NCBI GenBank assembly: GCA_018524725.1
Contig: JAEUWP010000257.1
Span: 1 to 64,000, forward strand
Direction: 5' to 3'
DNA from: Podaxis mareebaensis
Taxonomy: Eukaryota > Basidiomycota > Agaricomycetes > Agaricales > Agaricaceae
Length of the DNA stretch: 64,000 nt
Under the pieces are notes generated by a model, which worked only from the letters and a program-made list of their open reading frames with translations, did no database searches and was not told the DNA's origin. Positions 1 through 10,771 of this stretch are shown one piece after another (position 1 is the stretch's first letter; every line of letters begins with the position of its first letter). A program made the position numbers and the translations under genes.

Positions 1-2399
1 ATGATGCTGACAATTGACCGAACGCAGTAGACTATTGTATTCGTTCGTGTTTTAGATTTCCACGTTATCCGGAACAAGGGTAAATTACCTACATGAAGGA
101 CATTAACGATGTTGAACTTCGGCAACGCTGTTCGTTGTCGGCCGTCCACCGGCTTATCGTTGCACTCATCACTAACACCCGGTGTTCAAGGCTTGATCCT
201 TTAGCGTGCATCACGAAGCAATTCGGAGGCTCGAAACCCCTGCAATATAGCCTGCGAAATCAATACATCAATAAGACATCAGCTCACCGTGACTTTTACG
301 ACACTCCGGATCAACGTGGCATATGTGAGTTGCGATGGGATGGGTTGATGTTGGAGGGAAGGGCAGGAGCTGAAGGACGTGGACTGGTAAGCTTGGCAAA
401 GAACTTCGAAGAGTGCGAGGTGTTGGTTGATGCGCTAGAATTCACGGGGACTGTATAGTGTGGCTGTTGAGCTACGTGATACACACATCCGCAACGGTGT
501 GACTTTGTTGAAAGCGGGGTTTCTTGATTAAGCTACTGCCCATGCCGGCCGTCGTGGGACTTGCCGCTCATGGTAAACAGCCCGCGACCCCCACAACCTC
601 CTGGCATCGATGCCACCAGAATTGACAATATCCCTATCATTAGACACGGCTTGATGCGATATTGCAGAAGAAGGACCTAAGAACCCGACAAAACCTCGTC
701 TTGCACGGGCACTTGTTCTGACTCGGACAATTGACTCATTCAGGAAAGAAAGATGTACAAAGGTTTCGCAACTGGTCGTGGAGCCCACACCTTCCTGACC
801 CCGAAACGACTACTCACTGCCTCTTATAGGGCTACGGTTTGATACATTTTGAGTGGAATACTGTCCTTGCCCTTGTTATTCCAGCCTGCGGTACGGAGAT
901 TTACTCAATGAGAGATATTGTCGACCTGTAATTGTTCCGCTCTCTTTGGGGGTCTTGTCCTGAATAACTGGGAGTTATTTATGGGATTGAAAGGTGAATT
1001 TGCCTGTAAGATCGGCACTCTAGGATCCGGCTAATGTGCTTCATTCTTGTTGAGATATGGAGGTGCCAGTTTACGAGGCGGCCGTGCTCAAGGGAGTGGG
1101 TTACTACCTCGTACCTCGACCAGAAGTTATTCGGGAGCTCACGAAGGATGAGTGAGTAATACTGCCTTAAGTTGAACGGATACGTTGGTGTTGCTCACCG
1201 CCGCCATTAGACAGTTTCTCCCTGCTGGATATACAATCCTGTTGCTGCCCTACTGGTAGCAACTCGGTGCAACTAAGTATGGCCAATCGATAATCTAAAT
1301 AGCCTATAACACCAATGCCTAAACTCCAGTTGCTCTCCATTGATCTGGTGGTGTGACGTTGGGACCAAAACATTGGTTAAACCATGGAAGTTCGATTAAG
1401 AGACGACACCCTGAGAGACGAAAGTAAGCTCCACGCAACGCACTACCCCTACTGGTCTTTGCCGGCAGGACTTAAGTGTCTATGTCATTTCTGCGTCATT
1501 TCTGGAGGGTAAAATAGTTTCACAGGACCCCGATGCTTCTCTTTATTATCGTGAGATCCCTATTAGTAGATGGCTTTGATGAAATGCAATGATGACCCTT
1601 CCGCCACATCGATCAAATGAAAAGGCCGCCTGTTGTGGAGAACTCGATGTACCGGAGGGAAGGTGGAGCGAACAGAAGGACTTCAGATTGCGGTGCTGTA
1701 ACATCTTGATGCTTGAGGATCTGGTGTCCCTACCTGCAGGTTGCTTTCGCAAAAAGGGTGGCCTTTTCATATCGGAGTAGCTTGACAGGGATAAGAGATC
1801 ATCGCCATTTCGCTCAGAAAGACATTGAAATGGCAGTAATCAATCCAAGCTCACAAAGATCCGGGACGAGCCCTGACGCCGTCCACCATTAATACAAGTC
1901 TCTATGGCGTCCGTGGTGTCCATAAAATGAAGCACAACAAATATTGGCTATGTTTAGAGTCTAGACGTAAAATGAACTCAATAGTTCTGCCAGCACGATC
2001 AGGTCAGAAACTGGCGTTTGTGTCAAACAAGCTCAACCACACATTTTGGGGATTCTATCTCGTAGGTCAATGCAGCTAAAGATAGGTCTCCCGCCCCACA
2101 AAGTCGATGCCCCCTCATCATACAATTCAAGCTCTCTGCTCTAGCCACTCGTTTACTTGGCTTCGTTAAGTTTTGCTTTGTTTGACATGCACGCAGGGTC
2201 CGGCAAAGCTCAACGAGTGGCTGGACGGTCTGCACCAACACCCAGTGCTGTGTCACTGATCGGGGACGATGGGAGTCATGGGACCCTCTCTACCTGGACC
2301 CTTGGAGGCGCGGTGCCCCACTGAAGCCTCCTAACGCCGGAAGCAAAGCATCTGCGCGGAAATGGTCTCCCAAGCCTCCCTCTACCTCTTCTACAGCGA
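1..2399. other. No recognisable gene
   Basis: Several short reading frames exist. The longest clean ATG frame runs 93-458 (+, 121 codons), but it shows no family motif, no clear splice sites and no coding-like composition. I see no tRNA, no terminal repeats and no transposase motifs here. The right-hand part (about 2150-2400) may be further decay of the NACHT relic that follows. Confidence 0.4.
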
Positions 2400-3050
2400 C
2401 CAAGGGGGAAAGCCTGGGTTAGTATCACCAACCGCACATGTCCCCAAGGGGCCTGAAATGCTCGGTGGAAAAGGGAAATTTGGCCACGTAAAGACGCCTC
2501 CGACAAGATTGTGACTGCCTCTTCGGGCGTCTTCGTCTTTGCCGCAACGATAATCAATTTCATCAGTGAGCCTGGCTCTAACCCGGAACACAGCTCGAAG
2601 CCGTGATCGCCTCCATCGGCGGAGGCCCCTGGACCACCGACTGCTACAAACCCTTTCGTGTATCTTGACGAACTTTGCCTCGACCTTGGACAATCGCAAG
2701 CGGATATCTTGTCAACAACTCTCCAGGTGCTTGGAACTTGCACAGCCCTGTCCACCATCACTGGTACTGCATTTGTCCCAGCTCCTTAAACTCGGCTCCC
2801 ACGTATTGACAATGCTCTCATGTCTCTACGGGCTATCGTTGATGTTTCATCTGGTGAAGGCATGACCGGGCAATTTCTACGCTATTACCATACGTCCATC
2901 CCAGATTTTTGGCCAAATCCTAATACCTCGGGAAGGTTTTGCAGGACCCTAATCCCCGTGACACCGCACCCCGTGTCGCAGAAGCATGTCTTCGTGTACT
3001 TGGCCATGCCAAATTGTCCATGCCAAAACCCTAGCGTGGGAGCCTAGGGC
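2400..3050 (+). pseudogene. Degenerate NACHT/NLR-like gene relic
   Basis: Conceptual translation of the + strand in shifting frames gives the order of motifs found downstream of the P-loop in the NACHT genes of this window. From about 2500 there is DKIVTASSGVFVFAATII, matching IVRAASGLFIYASTIIRFI of the gene at 7.6-9.7 kb. This is followed by QLEAVIASIGG in another frame (2589-2620). Then comes NPFVYLDELCLDLGQ (about 2650), matching NPLKPLDTLYLQIL, and last YYHTSIPDFWPNPNTSGRF (about 2880), matching FFHASFLDFLTDPSRSGRF. At least two frameshifts and in-frame stops (TGA near 2603, TAA near 2787) break it. No Walker A or Walker B segment is visible upstream, so only the part after the NACHT core survives. 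The family assignment rests on motif order, not on an alignment score. Confidence 0.6.
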
Positions 3051-3974
3051 CTTCGAACAGGCAAATCTGTCCGATCTCTCAGCATCCCAATACTATACTC
3101 ACGTTCGCTGCTACCCACTCCTGGGACATTTGTATGATAATCCATGATTTGAGGCTCGGAATTACATCTAGTATACTAGCTCGCTTAGGTTATTCCGAAG
3201 TTGGAAGGAAATGGCAGTGCGGATTCTTAAAGACATTGCTCGCATGTTCCGAGGGACGCTGGAACGTCGAGGTGGCGAGCCGGCGATGACTTCGTATGGC
3301 AGGAAAAGCGAGGATGGTGTCTACGACACCAGCCGATCTCCAATCCCATACCGTATTGTTCACCACCATGGCTAGACCGCCATTCTTCCAGGGGCAGATC
3401 GCATGAATCTTCAGCCGTCCTGCCTGTAAGCGACAAGCGAAGAATTCTCAATCGTCAATGACCAAATCCAAAATGAACGCGCATGGGGGGTCAGTATTGG
3501 CGATCTCAATATGGTCTGACCATGCCTAAGTTGATAGTCCAATGAATCAATTGGAGACCCAACCAGAGATTTGGAACTGTGCGCCGTTGTCAGTATTTGA
3601 AATGTTCTTTTTGTCTAACTTGTTCGTCTATGTAACCCGCGCCTCTCGACAGTGATGCTGTTCAGCCTGATGTAGAAAGTAAGCAGTAGAGTCGAGTTGC
3701 GGGTGATGATTTATTTGAACGAACACACATGAAATCCGGTCGGGGAGATGGTGGTGGCAATGAGTTCAGATGAGGCCGGAGCACCACAAGAACTACCATA
3801 GCTTCGTGATTGTCTGTGACGTGGATTACTGCCGAGAAGGATGGGATAGGACGATAGTAGCTGCTAAGAACAGGAATTACTGAGTACTGAGCAGTACCTC
3901 GAGTATTGAATAACTGATAAATAGTCGGATATCTTATAATCCGTAACAGACCACTCAGCGAAATCCTCGCACTC
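3051..3974. other. Intergenic, nothing recognised
   Basis: No frame longer than about 75 codons and no motif I recognise. The right end, next to 3975, is presumably the 3' untranslated region and terminator of the acetyltransferase gene read from the minus strand. Confidence 0.4.
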
Positions 3975-4766
3975 TCACAGAGTAACCTGCAAAATCAACA
4001 CATCAATCCACCTCCCAAACTTAAATCCAACACTCTTCATGCACCCAACCCTCCCAAATCCCCAGCGTCCATAAAACCTCTCTAACCCCTGTCCACCATC
4101 CCTTCCCTCCGTATCCAACGACATCACGGATAACACCTGTCGTATTCTTCCCGTTCCATCTGGCCTTTCCACGTCGGCCTCACCGCTCGTAGTATCCACG
4201 CCCTGGGTCGGGTCGGGCACGCATGTTGTTCGTAGGGCGCTCATTAACACATCCATTAGCACAGAACCCACACCAACGGAGTGATACTGGTGGTGGATAT
4301 AAATCGAGATTTCGACGGTATGTCTGTATGCGGTGTATGCTGGGCGGAACGGTAATGCATACGCATAACCTATTACTCTCTCTTCCCCCTCCGTCGGCTC
4401 CGACTCTCCGATATTGCCATCAGTGTGCTCACCAAAGTCGGAACCGAGTAGCGGGGGCGAAGAGGTTGTAGCAACGAGGAAGGGTAATCCACGACATGTA
4501 GTATCTGTATACACGTTCTCGTAGAAATCGGCGTTGACCGGATTCAACCGAAAGGAAATGACGCTGTGCACAATGTAATGATTGAATATCGCAGGTAGGG
4601 AAGGTAGATCAGCGGGCGTGGCTGGGCGTGTATGGAGTGCGACTCTCGGTCCGGATATGTTAGTTGCAGTGGCAGTAGATGCGGTAGAAGAGTTAGGGAC
4701 AAAAGTGTTGGGATCAGCGTGATCGCGACCAGCGGTGCGAGTTGGACCTGGAGGAGCAGAGGTCAT
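3975..4766 (-). CDS. GNAT N-acetyltransferase, phosphinothricin-acetyltransferase-like
   Basis: A single-exon frame of 263 codons, starting at the ATG at 4766; four upstream sense codons begin with TTG, so I did not use them. The GNAT fold is readable in order. RPATPADLPSLPAIFNHYI (about 50) is strand 1/helix 1. VIGYAYALPFRPAYTAYRHT (about 135) is followed by VEISIYIHHQYHSVGVGSVL (about 156-175), the acetyl-CoA-binding motif A, whose usual R/Q-G-x-G-x-G/A loop is here SVGVGS. RFYGRWGFGRVGCMKSVGFK near the C-terminus is typical of the Pat/Bar-like family. The family is usually 170-200 residues. The extra length is a Ser/Thr/Pro-rich N-terminus and two acidic inserts (about 105-130 and 190-215). 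The family acetylates small amines such as phosphinothricin or methionine sulfoximine; the substrate here is unknown. Confidence 0.8.
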   Translation of the reverse strand: MTSAPPGPTRTAGRDHADPNTFVPNSSTASTATATNISGPRVALHTRPATPADLPSLPAIFNHYIVHSVISFRLNPVNADFYENVYTDTTCRGLPFLVATTSSPPLLGSDFGEHTDGNIGESEPTEGEERVIGYAYALPFRPAYTAYRHTVEISIYIHHQYHSVGVGSVLMDVLMSALRTTCVPDPTQGVDTTSGEADVERPDGTGRIRQVLSVMSLDTEGRDGGQGLERFYGRWGFGRVGCMKSVGFKFGRWIDVLILQVTL

Positions 4767-5809
4767 GTTGGTGGCCAAGTAGTGGAGAAACCAACTCTAG
4801 GGTAAACAAAAAAATACGACAAATCCCGGATTGTTTTTACGAACCGATACGGCTCGAGAACCAGTAGGATTCCGCAAGCCCATCGCCCAATTGCTAACTC
4901 AAACAATTCAACCTGGTCCCTGTGATTATCATGGATAACGAATTAAATCAGCTACTTATCTGTTATCTGCGATTGCAGTCGTAAGGACAAAAGGGCGCCG
5001 CGCGGTTGATCAAATCAAGCTAAGCACGGAAAATGACGGCCGAGAGATTGGGTACCGACGTAGTGACGTAAGCCGGTCCAAGCGTTATCTTCCGGTCCCC
5101 GACTTCGCTCAGGGGGGGAACTCGGAGAAAAGAGCTTGCAGGCACAAGTGGTACGAACAGACTGACTCGAGCGCTGAACTGCACTGGAGCTTTAGCTAGT
5201 TTAGTCACCAACAAGGATCCTCGCATCCAGAATTCCATCCATTCCATCCGTGTTTCTTCTGACGCACTATCAGTAAAGTACATGTTCTATATTAGCAAAG
5301 AATCTTCCATTCGGAGCAAAGCCACTCCTTCCCGACTATCCCATCTCGAACACCAATCTAACGCTCTCAATACCACAAAAACGCCTATTATCCCTAAATT
5401 GACCAACAAGCCCATAAAAAGGGGATCCGCGAATCCCTCAAACACCGAACCTAACCTTAATCAGTCAGCCACGCACCTGATGGGAACAGTTCAATAAACC
5501 TAATTTTAGCTCGAAGCCCATTCATTCCTCTGCCACATGATGATTTAAAGCATCTTCGACATCCGCCAAGCAGAGCTTTGACTTGATCGTGGGCTACGAT
5601 TGATAATCAAGCACAAGGTTCGTTTCCGGGCACCTCAGATTTTCGCTCATTCGTAAAAGGTGACGTGTCTCTTCGAAGATGAAACACGTGAATAAATCAT
5701 AATAGTACATACAAGGTTTTCGAAATCAAATGCTAATCAACGCGAGGCGCTAAGCGAGAGACCACGGGTAAAAAAAATTGGGACGGGGAGTTGAACTAAA
5801 CCGGAAATA
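4767..5809. other. Intergenic, nothing recognised
   Basis: Only short overlapping frames (up to 87 codons, 5020-5283 minus) without motifs. I see no repeat or RNA gene. It holds the upstream region of the acetyltransferase gene. Confidence 0.35.
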
Positions 5810-6360
5810 GGGAAAAGAGGGTTGGGGAATGGGGAAGGGCAAGTGGCGATGACGATGGAGATGAGGAGAGTGTCGGAGATAAAAGAACGAGGTAAGGGTA
5901 TCTCAGTACTCGAGTTTGCTGAAACTCGAAACGGAAGGGAGGCGAGGAGGTTGAAATCAGAGTGGGGAGGGGTCGTATATGGTCATAAAGTGTCGTGCGC
6001 AGGTCGTCAATAGTGTTATTCCCTACAAGGCGGAGGAAACGGAGAGACAATGAGGGTTCGAAAGGGTCTTGGGTTCGGAAATCAGCCACAGGTAAACCCA
6101 TGCGCATGCACGGCGGAGTACCCCCGAAGAACGAGGCACAAGACCCAGTGCCAGGTGGCACTAGGGTCAGCCGCGCTACGAGCGTCGCGAACATGTCAAC
6201 ATGTTATACTCTTCAGCCAGTGCTGTATACGCGGCAGGAAAGGAAGAACAGGAAAAGAAGGCAAGACCAGAAGGTAACTGAATCAACAGCAAGGAATGGC
6301 ACAGTCCGGCATGGCGTCGTTAAGAAGCGAGAAGAGCATAGAATAGCAACGTAAGCCCCA
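5810..6360 (-). repeat. Segment with a diverged second copy at 10190-10710
   Basis: Read on the minus strand, this stretch and 10190-10710 line up with indels. Both contain a frame ending LFYALL(A/V)S-stop (near 6320 and near 10670), then about 130 bp later a TTGACATG/TTGGCATG...M(F/L)ATL block (6194 and 10557), and further on a TTTCAA..CTC..C..CTTCCGTTT segment encoding RFEF/RFEL. The shared order of four blocks makes chance unlikely. It includes the 3' end of the hypothetical gene at 6320-7286 plus its downstream flank. A 132-codon minus frame (5796-6194) lies in it and may be a further exon. Confidence 0.6.
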
Positions 6361-7286
6361 TGACGCTTGCTAAGCGACTAAGGACTTCGACGGTTGATGA
6401 GCCGGGGTCAAGAAGGGGATATGGCGATGATGACTGCGACGGAGCTTGCGCCGCTGGGGGTGCGGCGAGAGAAGATGATGAGTGTGGGCGGGAGAAGGAA
6501 TGAGTGAAAAATAGGGCGTATGCGAGCCAGTGTTGTCCTTGTCCATCATCACCATCAAGCGATTCTTCGGGCGCGGGCGATAAGCCAAGGACCGACGAGT
6601 CTATGGAGGTGAATGAGGAGGTTGAAGTACGAGAATGCTTGGATGTGGATGTAGACGTAGATGCGGACTGTGAGCGGCCCCGTGTCGCTGGGGTGTTGTC
6701 AGGTATCATGCCGAAATTGGGGTCAGGGGAAGTAATGGTCGCGGCATCGCATGATGTGGACATTGCTGTGGTTTTCGTTCGGTTGGGGACTGGCTTAGAT
6801 ATCAGAGTGGGGGAGGCAAGGGAGAGGATATTGGTTGTAGAGCAGGGTGCACTGCAGGAGGGACACCGACCATCTGAGGATGGGCCATGTAACCACTGGA
6901 CCACCCATTAACAAAAGCGCAAAAAGGAGCGACAAGGAAAGATACACGCACATCTGTGATATGCTCCAAGCAGAAGATCTTTCCACAACATAGCGTGCGT
7001 GAGGGCTGGACGGCATATTCAAAACTGAAAGGGTAGACGTAAGTAAGATGAGATGTTGCGACGATAAAATGACGGACCAGATGCCACAGTCGCGATCTAC
7101 GCCTTCGCGTTTGCCCTGGGCCCTTGACGACGATAACCTACGCCTGGAGAAGACGCGTGGAGGCGGAGTGGGGATCCTGTCGTCGAAGGAGAGGTTGGAG
7201 GCTGGGGACTCTGCGCCGAGGTTGAGCGAGTACTCTGGGTGCTCGTCAATGCTGTCTAAACGCAAAAGAGGACGGGGGCGAGGCAT
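6320..7286 (-). CDS. Hypothetical Ser-rich protein, possibly with a C-terminal membrane segment
   Basis: I do not recognise a family. Two minus-strand frames look coding and overlap in a way that suggests an intron between them. The first starts at the ATG at 7286 (MPRPRPLLRLDSIDEHPEYS) and carries a Pro/Arg/Ser-rich stretch (RIPTPPPRVFSRRRLSSSRA). The second (about 6850-6320) is Ser/Thr-rich, has an acidic patch (EESLDGDDGQG) and ends in a hydrophobic stretch, LASVMGLTLLFYALLAS. Candidate splice sites include an acceptor in CTAAGCCAG near 6810 and one after CTACCCTTTCAG near 7019. A hydrophobic run in the first frame (about 6905-6960) may lie in an intron, so a two-span membrane topology is not secure. 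The 3' end may extend further, to 5796. Confidence 0.4.
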
Positions 7287-7632
7287 AAGCAAGGAGTTTT
7301 AGTGAGAGCAATAATGCATACCAGAGTCGTCGAAGTGGTCCAACCATTGTTCCACAAAGTCTTGGTGTGGAATGGTCAACGGGGGGAGACTGGGCCGTGG
7401 ACGAGGCATGCAAGGAGAGGAACAAATATTATTTATTTATTTATCTACTTCATAAACCTAACCTTTCGGGAAACTCTTCTCACGTTACAAACCACGTGGG
7501 ATAACACCGTTACATTGTGAAAACACACTATCGCGATAAAATAACTAAATCAGAGGTTATACTAACCGTGATTGCTTTGGTACCCTCCCCGATCGTAAAA
7601 CAGCGATCCTTCTCTCCAGTCTCGTTGCGTCT
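7287..7632. other. Short intergenic region with a (TTTA)n tract
   Basis: Holds the upstream flank of the hypothetical gene and the 3' flank of the NACHT gene. A short TTTA microsatellite lies at about 7428-7448. Nothing else is recognised. Confidence 0.4.
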
Positions 7633-9696
7633 CTACATACAGAATCTTGAGTGAACTAAAAACCCTTGAACAGGAAGCCAAACACGCACGAAAAGTGGAG
7701 TCTTAACCTCGTTCCACCGAATAATGTTCCTTTTCTTATTCTTCTCTATCTGAGAACAAATATTTAGTAGATCCGGAGCAAACATCGACATGGACACACC
7801 TGTATAGCCAGCCATCGCACAAAATAACGAATATGCAACGCCGGTATCTTGCCCTCGACAAATTGCAAACGGGTAAAGTTGAAATCAAGGATGAGATCGA
7901 ACAAGGGGTGGTTACCAAGATCTCCAATATTCGTGCATGCGGTCCAGACATGATGCGCAGCATAGGTGAGTATACGATGAGCGAGAGAAAGTGCACTTGG
8001 TTTGCGTGCCTTCCAAGACAAATTTTTGGCGTAAAGTACTTTGGTTTGTCCAAGTGCCCGAAAACAGGCTTCCGCGTAACCAGAATGGATGTCCCGTGGA
8101 CGGAATGCAAAGGACTGTGAACGAGAAGGGTTCTTTAAAAACTCAACGAAGGAGGAGTGGAAGAAGCGCAAATGGTCCACGGATGCTTTGTCGACCGAAG
8201 GAACGTGAATAACAGAATGGACTCTTCGGAGGGCCGCGTAAAATCCTTCCTGGGTGACGTTCAATAGGTTGGCCAATTCCAATACAGGAAGCTGTGGGTA
8301 CAGCGCACATGCTCCAAGAAGTTGAAGGAGAGTTGGCAAGTGGCTCGCGTGAACTCGAGAGAGGATCTGGAGGTAAAGTGTATCAAGTGGTTTGAGGGGA
8401 TTTGTACGACTCAAGCTAGATGCAATGCTTGAATCTTGGATGAAATCCAGAACAACCTTCAGTTGCGACTTAGGCATAGCAAGATCCGGATCGTCGATAA
8501 ACCTGATAATCGTAGACGCGTAGATGAAAAGGCCCGAGGCAGCGCGAACGATTATAGCTATATCGTCCTCCCGCGGCCAGATCTCCCCTGATTCCATCGC
8601 TTGCGAGTGGGTGTCGATGATCCGCCTGAACCCGTCCCGAATAAACAAGTCGATATCTCTGCCATCCATTGGTACGACCTCCCACCGGCAGCGAATTCCA
8701 AACTCCTTCAGAATCGTCTGTTGGAGATGGGGTTCAGGACGACTACAAATCATCCAGCGGAGCGGAAGCGGCTGGGGTGAATCGAGCGTTTTCCCAATGA
8801 GACGAAGGATCTCGCTCTGTTCTCTCTCCCCTTTCGACTCATCTAGTCCATCAATAATAACCACCAGTTTCTTCGGCAAAGACGCGAGTCCAGACAAAGG
8901 CTCGATAATAAGCTTTCGAAATTGCGTGGCGAGGTCCTTCCTCAGCAGCCCCGTATCAGCCACCAGCTGCTCCGCAACACGAACGCTGTACTGCGGGTCT
9001 CTCCTTGCTAACTGGTGTGCAATCGCTACGAAGAGCCGGGAAAGGTCACTGCCATGACCGGATTCGGAGAGGAAGAGGGCAGCGCCCAGACGCCTTGATT
9101 TTTCCGCCAATTCCCCCAGCGTCTGGGCAAGCGCCGACTTTCCCACACCTGCTGGTCCGTAGAGCCATAACATGTCGCGGTCATGATCCTGATCCATCCA
9201 TGCACCGATCTCCTTGATCAGAGCCTTCCGAGTTCCCTCGAGACATCGAGGTTGAGGATAACGTTCATATGAGTCGAGTTCAGCGCCTGGCATGGACCGC
9301 TGTGAGAGGAGCTCGACGACTTGGAGAGATCATCAGCGAATGGAATCATTGCAAGCAAAATCAGGCAGTACCTGACGATCCAGTGTGTGGGTAGGCAAAG
9401 TTGTAATTATACGTGTTGTTCACATATTTTTCGATGAATTTCGGATCTTGGACAACGAAGTTGTGTGCACCGTGGAAGAATTGCCCTGGAATGTCCTACT
9501 CAGCGGCATGTATGCAATATTTTACGTTCTTTCGTACCAGGTAGCATAGATTGTCCAGGGTGAACCGACGGATTGTGCTGCTGTGGATAAAACGGATAAC
9601 CTTTCGCTTGGTTAAGAGTGTATGTTTGAGTAGAATAATCAACGCAAACTCCCTACCCTGCGTAGGTGGGAAACCTGGCTGCGGAAGAGTCGTCAT
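7633..9696 (-). CDS. STAND NTPase with NACHT domain (NLR-like), NACHT-1
   Basis: Hand splicing gives five exons (9696-9657, 9606-9538, 9485-9372, 9319-7800, 7749-7633; introns 50-52 nt, all GT-AG and in phase) and 619 codons. The start is MTTLPQPGFPPTQ, followed by a Pro/Gln/Tyr-rich leader. Exon 3 encodes the short motif GQFFHGAHNFVV, the counterpart of GF(F/L)xxA in the other NACHT genes here. The NACHT core follows: Walker A GPAGVGKSALAQTL, Walker B LVVIIDGLDES, sensor WMICSRPEPHL, and the distal NACHT helices LRFFHSSFVEFLKNPSRS. No WD40, ankyrin or TPR repeats follow; the protein ends after a 38-codon last exon. Such proteins act as nucleotide-driven oligomerising switches in fungal non-self recognition and programmed cell death. 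The ligand and effector are unknown. It is diverged from the 49-64 kb array copies. Confidence 0.85.
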
Positions 9697-10189
9697 GGTT
9701 GTGTGAAGCGTCACCCGCAGGCAGAGGATGATGGTAGGAGACAAGTTTAAAAGTTAGATAGCCGCGATGGCAAGATTGGGACCCAGCGTCTTTTGTGAGG
9801 ACCGATGGGCTGATAAGGCGGTTCCCACAATGATCACAGTCGAAATAAACCTTTGCGAATGTGCGGTATTTAGAACAGTAACACGGTACAAAAGCTGGTA
9901 CCGCATTGCTGACAGACTGTAGGGACCCGTAGCCGAAAAGGGCCAAAATCAGAGTAGTCAAACCACCCCATTCTTTTTCCAACCCACCTCAGTCGCCTAC
10001 CACCACGTCGATAACTTCTGAGGTGGAGTTTAAATAACCCTTCGGTTCTACTCTTACCCTTATCACTTACCTGTAGATTGCTTTCGCTCATTGAGAGGTG
10101 AAGATTATATTCATCTACCACTGCGTCGGTGACTCCTGAGATTACTGTTCGCTCATTACTTACAAGATCACAGGTACAAAGTTTAGACG
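9697..10189. other. Upstream flank of NACHT-1
   Basis: A long minus frame (9870-10538, 222 codons) crosses into this stretch from the duplicated segment on the right, but no motif supports it as a protein. The region directly upstream of the ATG at 9696 should hold the NACHT-1 promoter. I see no clear TATA box. Confidence 0.35.
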
Positions 10190-10710
10190 ACAACGTTGAA
10201 CTAACTATGAGATGGGGAACAAGGAACAAAGGATATGCAGCGACGAATGATTGCGCCGACGAGGGAGGTGATGGCGATGTGACGGGGTGGAGGCGAAAGA
10301 GCGCTATGAGGTAGGCGTTATCTCGGCACCCGAGCGCAAACAAGTTCAAAACGGAACCGAGGTGAACAGATTGAAATCGGGGCCGTGGTCGTGTGTAGTC
10401 GCAACAAGGGTTGCTTCGTATGAGGCAGGAAAAGGTGAATGAGACGGTGAACGACATGTGTGGAAGGGACTCGGGCTCGGTAACGAAAAGTAGCATGTCC
10501 CAAGACCCAGCGCCACCCATCACTCTGGTCGGCCCCAATGCAAAGCGTTGCTAACATGCCAACATCTTATACTCCAAATTTGATACTGTGTGCATTCCAA
10601 GGGGAGAAGAGCGGGAAACTGGGGGATCCGTGAGTGAATGACGAGCAGTGGTATGCTAAACAGAACATCATCAGGAAACGAGCAAGGCATAGAATAAGTA
10701 TCGAAAGTTT
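10190..10710 (-). pseudogene. Diverged truncated duplicate of the 5.8-6.36 kb segment
   Basis: The minus strand reads RYLFYALLVS-stop (near 10670), then the MLATL block at 10557 and the SPRFRFEL block near 10340, in the same order as at 5810-6360. Only the 3' end of the hypothetical gene at 6320-7286 is represented; its N-terminal exons have no counterpart here. Indels have shifted the frames relative to each other. The copy sits between NACHT-1 and the GH127-like gene, so NACHT-1 is flanked by the two copies in direct orientation. Confidence 0.5.
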
Positions 10711-10771
10711 AGACACATAGTCGATTTAATTCATCGACAGAAGCACCAACACCTAATCGCCATCTTACGCA

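Noticed and set aside
6905..6960. Hydrophobic run suggesting a transmembrane helix in the hypothetical 6.3-7.3 kb gene
   Set aside because: It begins with a GTGCGT donor-like site and ends near a GGTCCAG acceptor-like site, so it may be an intron; I did not use it as evidence for a membrane protein.
7428..7448. TTTA repeat tract
   Set aside because: A short microsatellite; no unit structure like a CRISPR array, which is not expected in a fungal nuclear genome.
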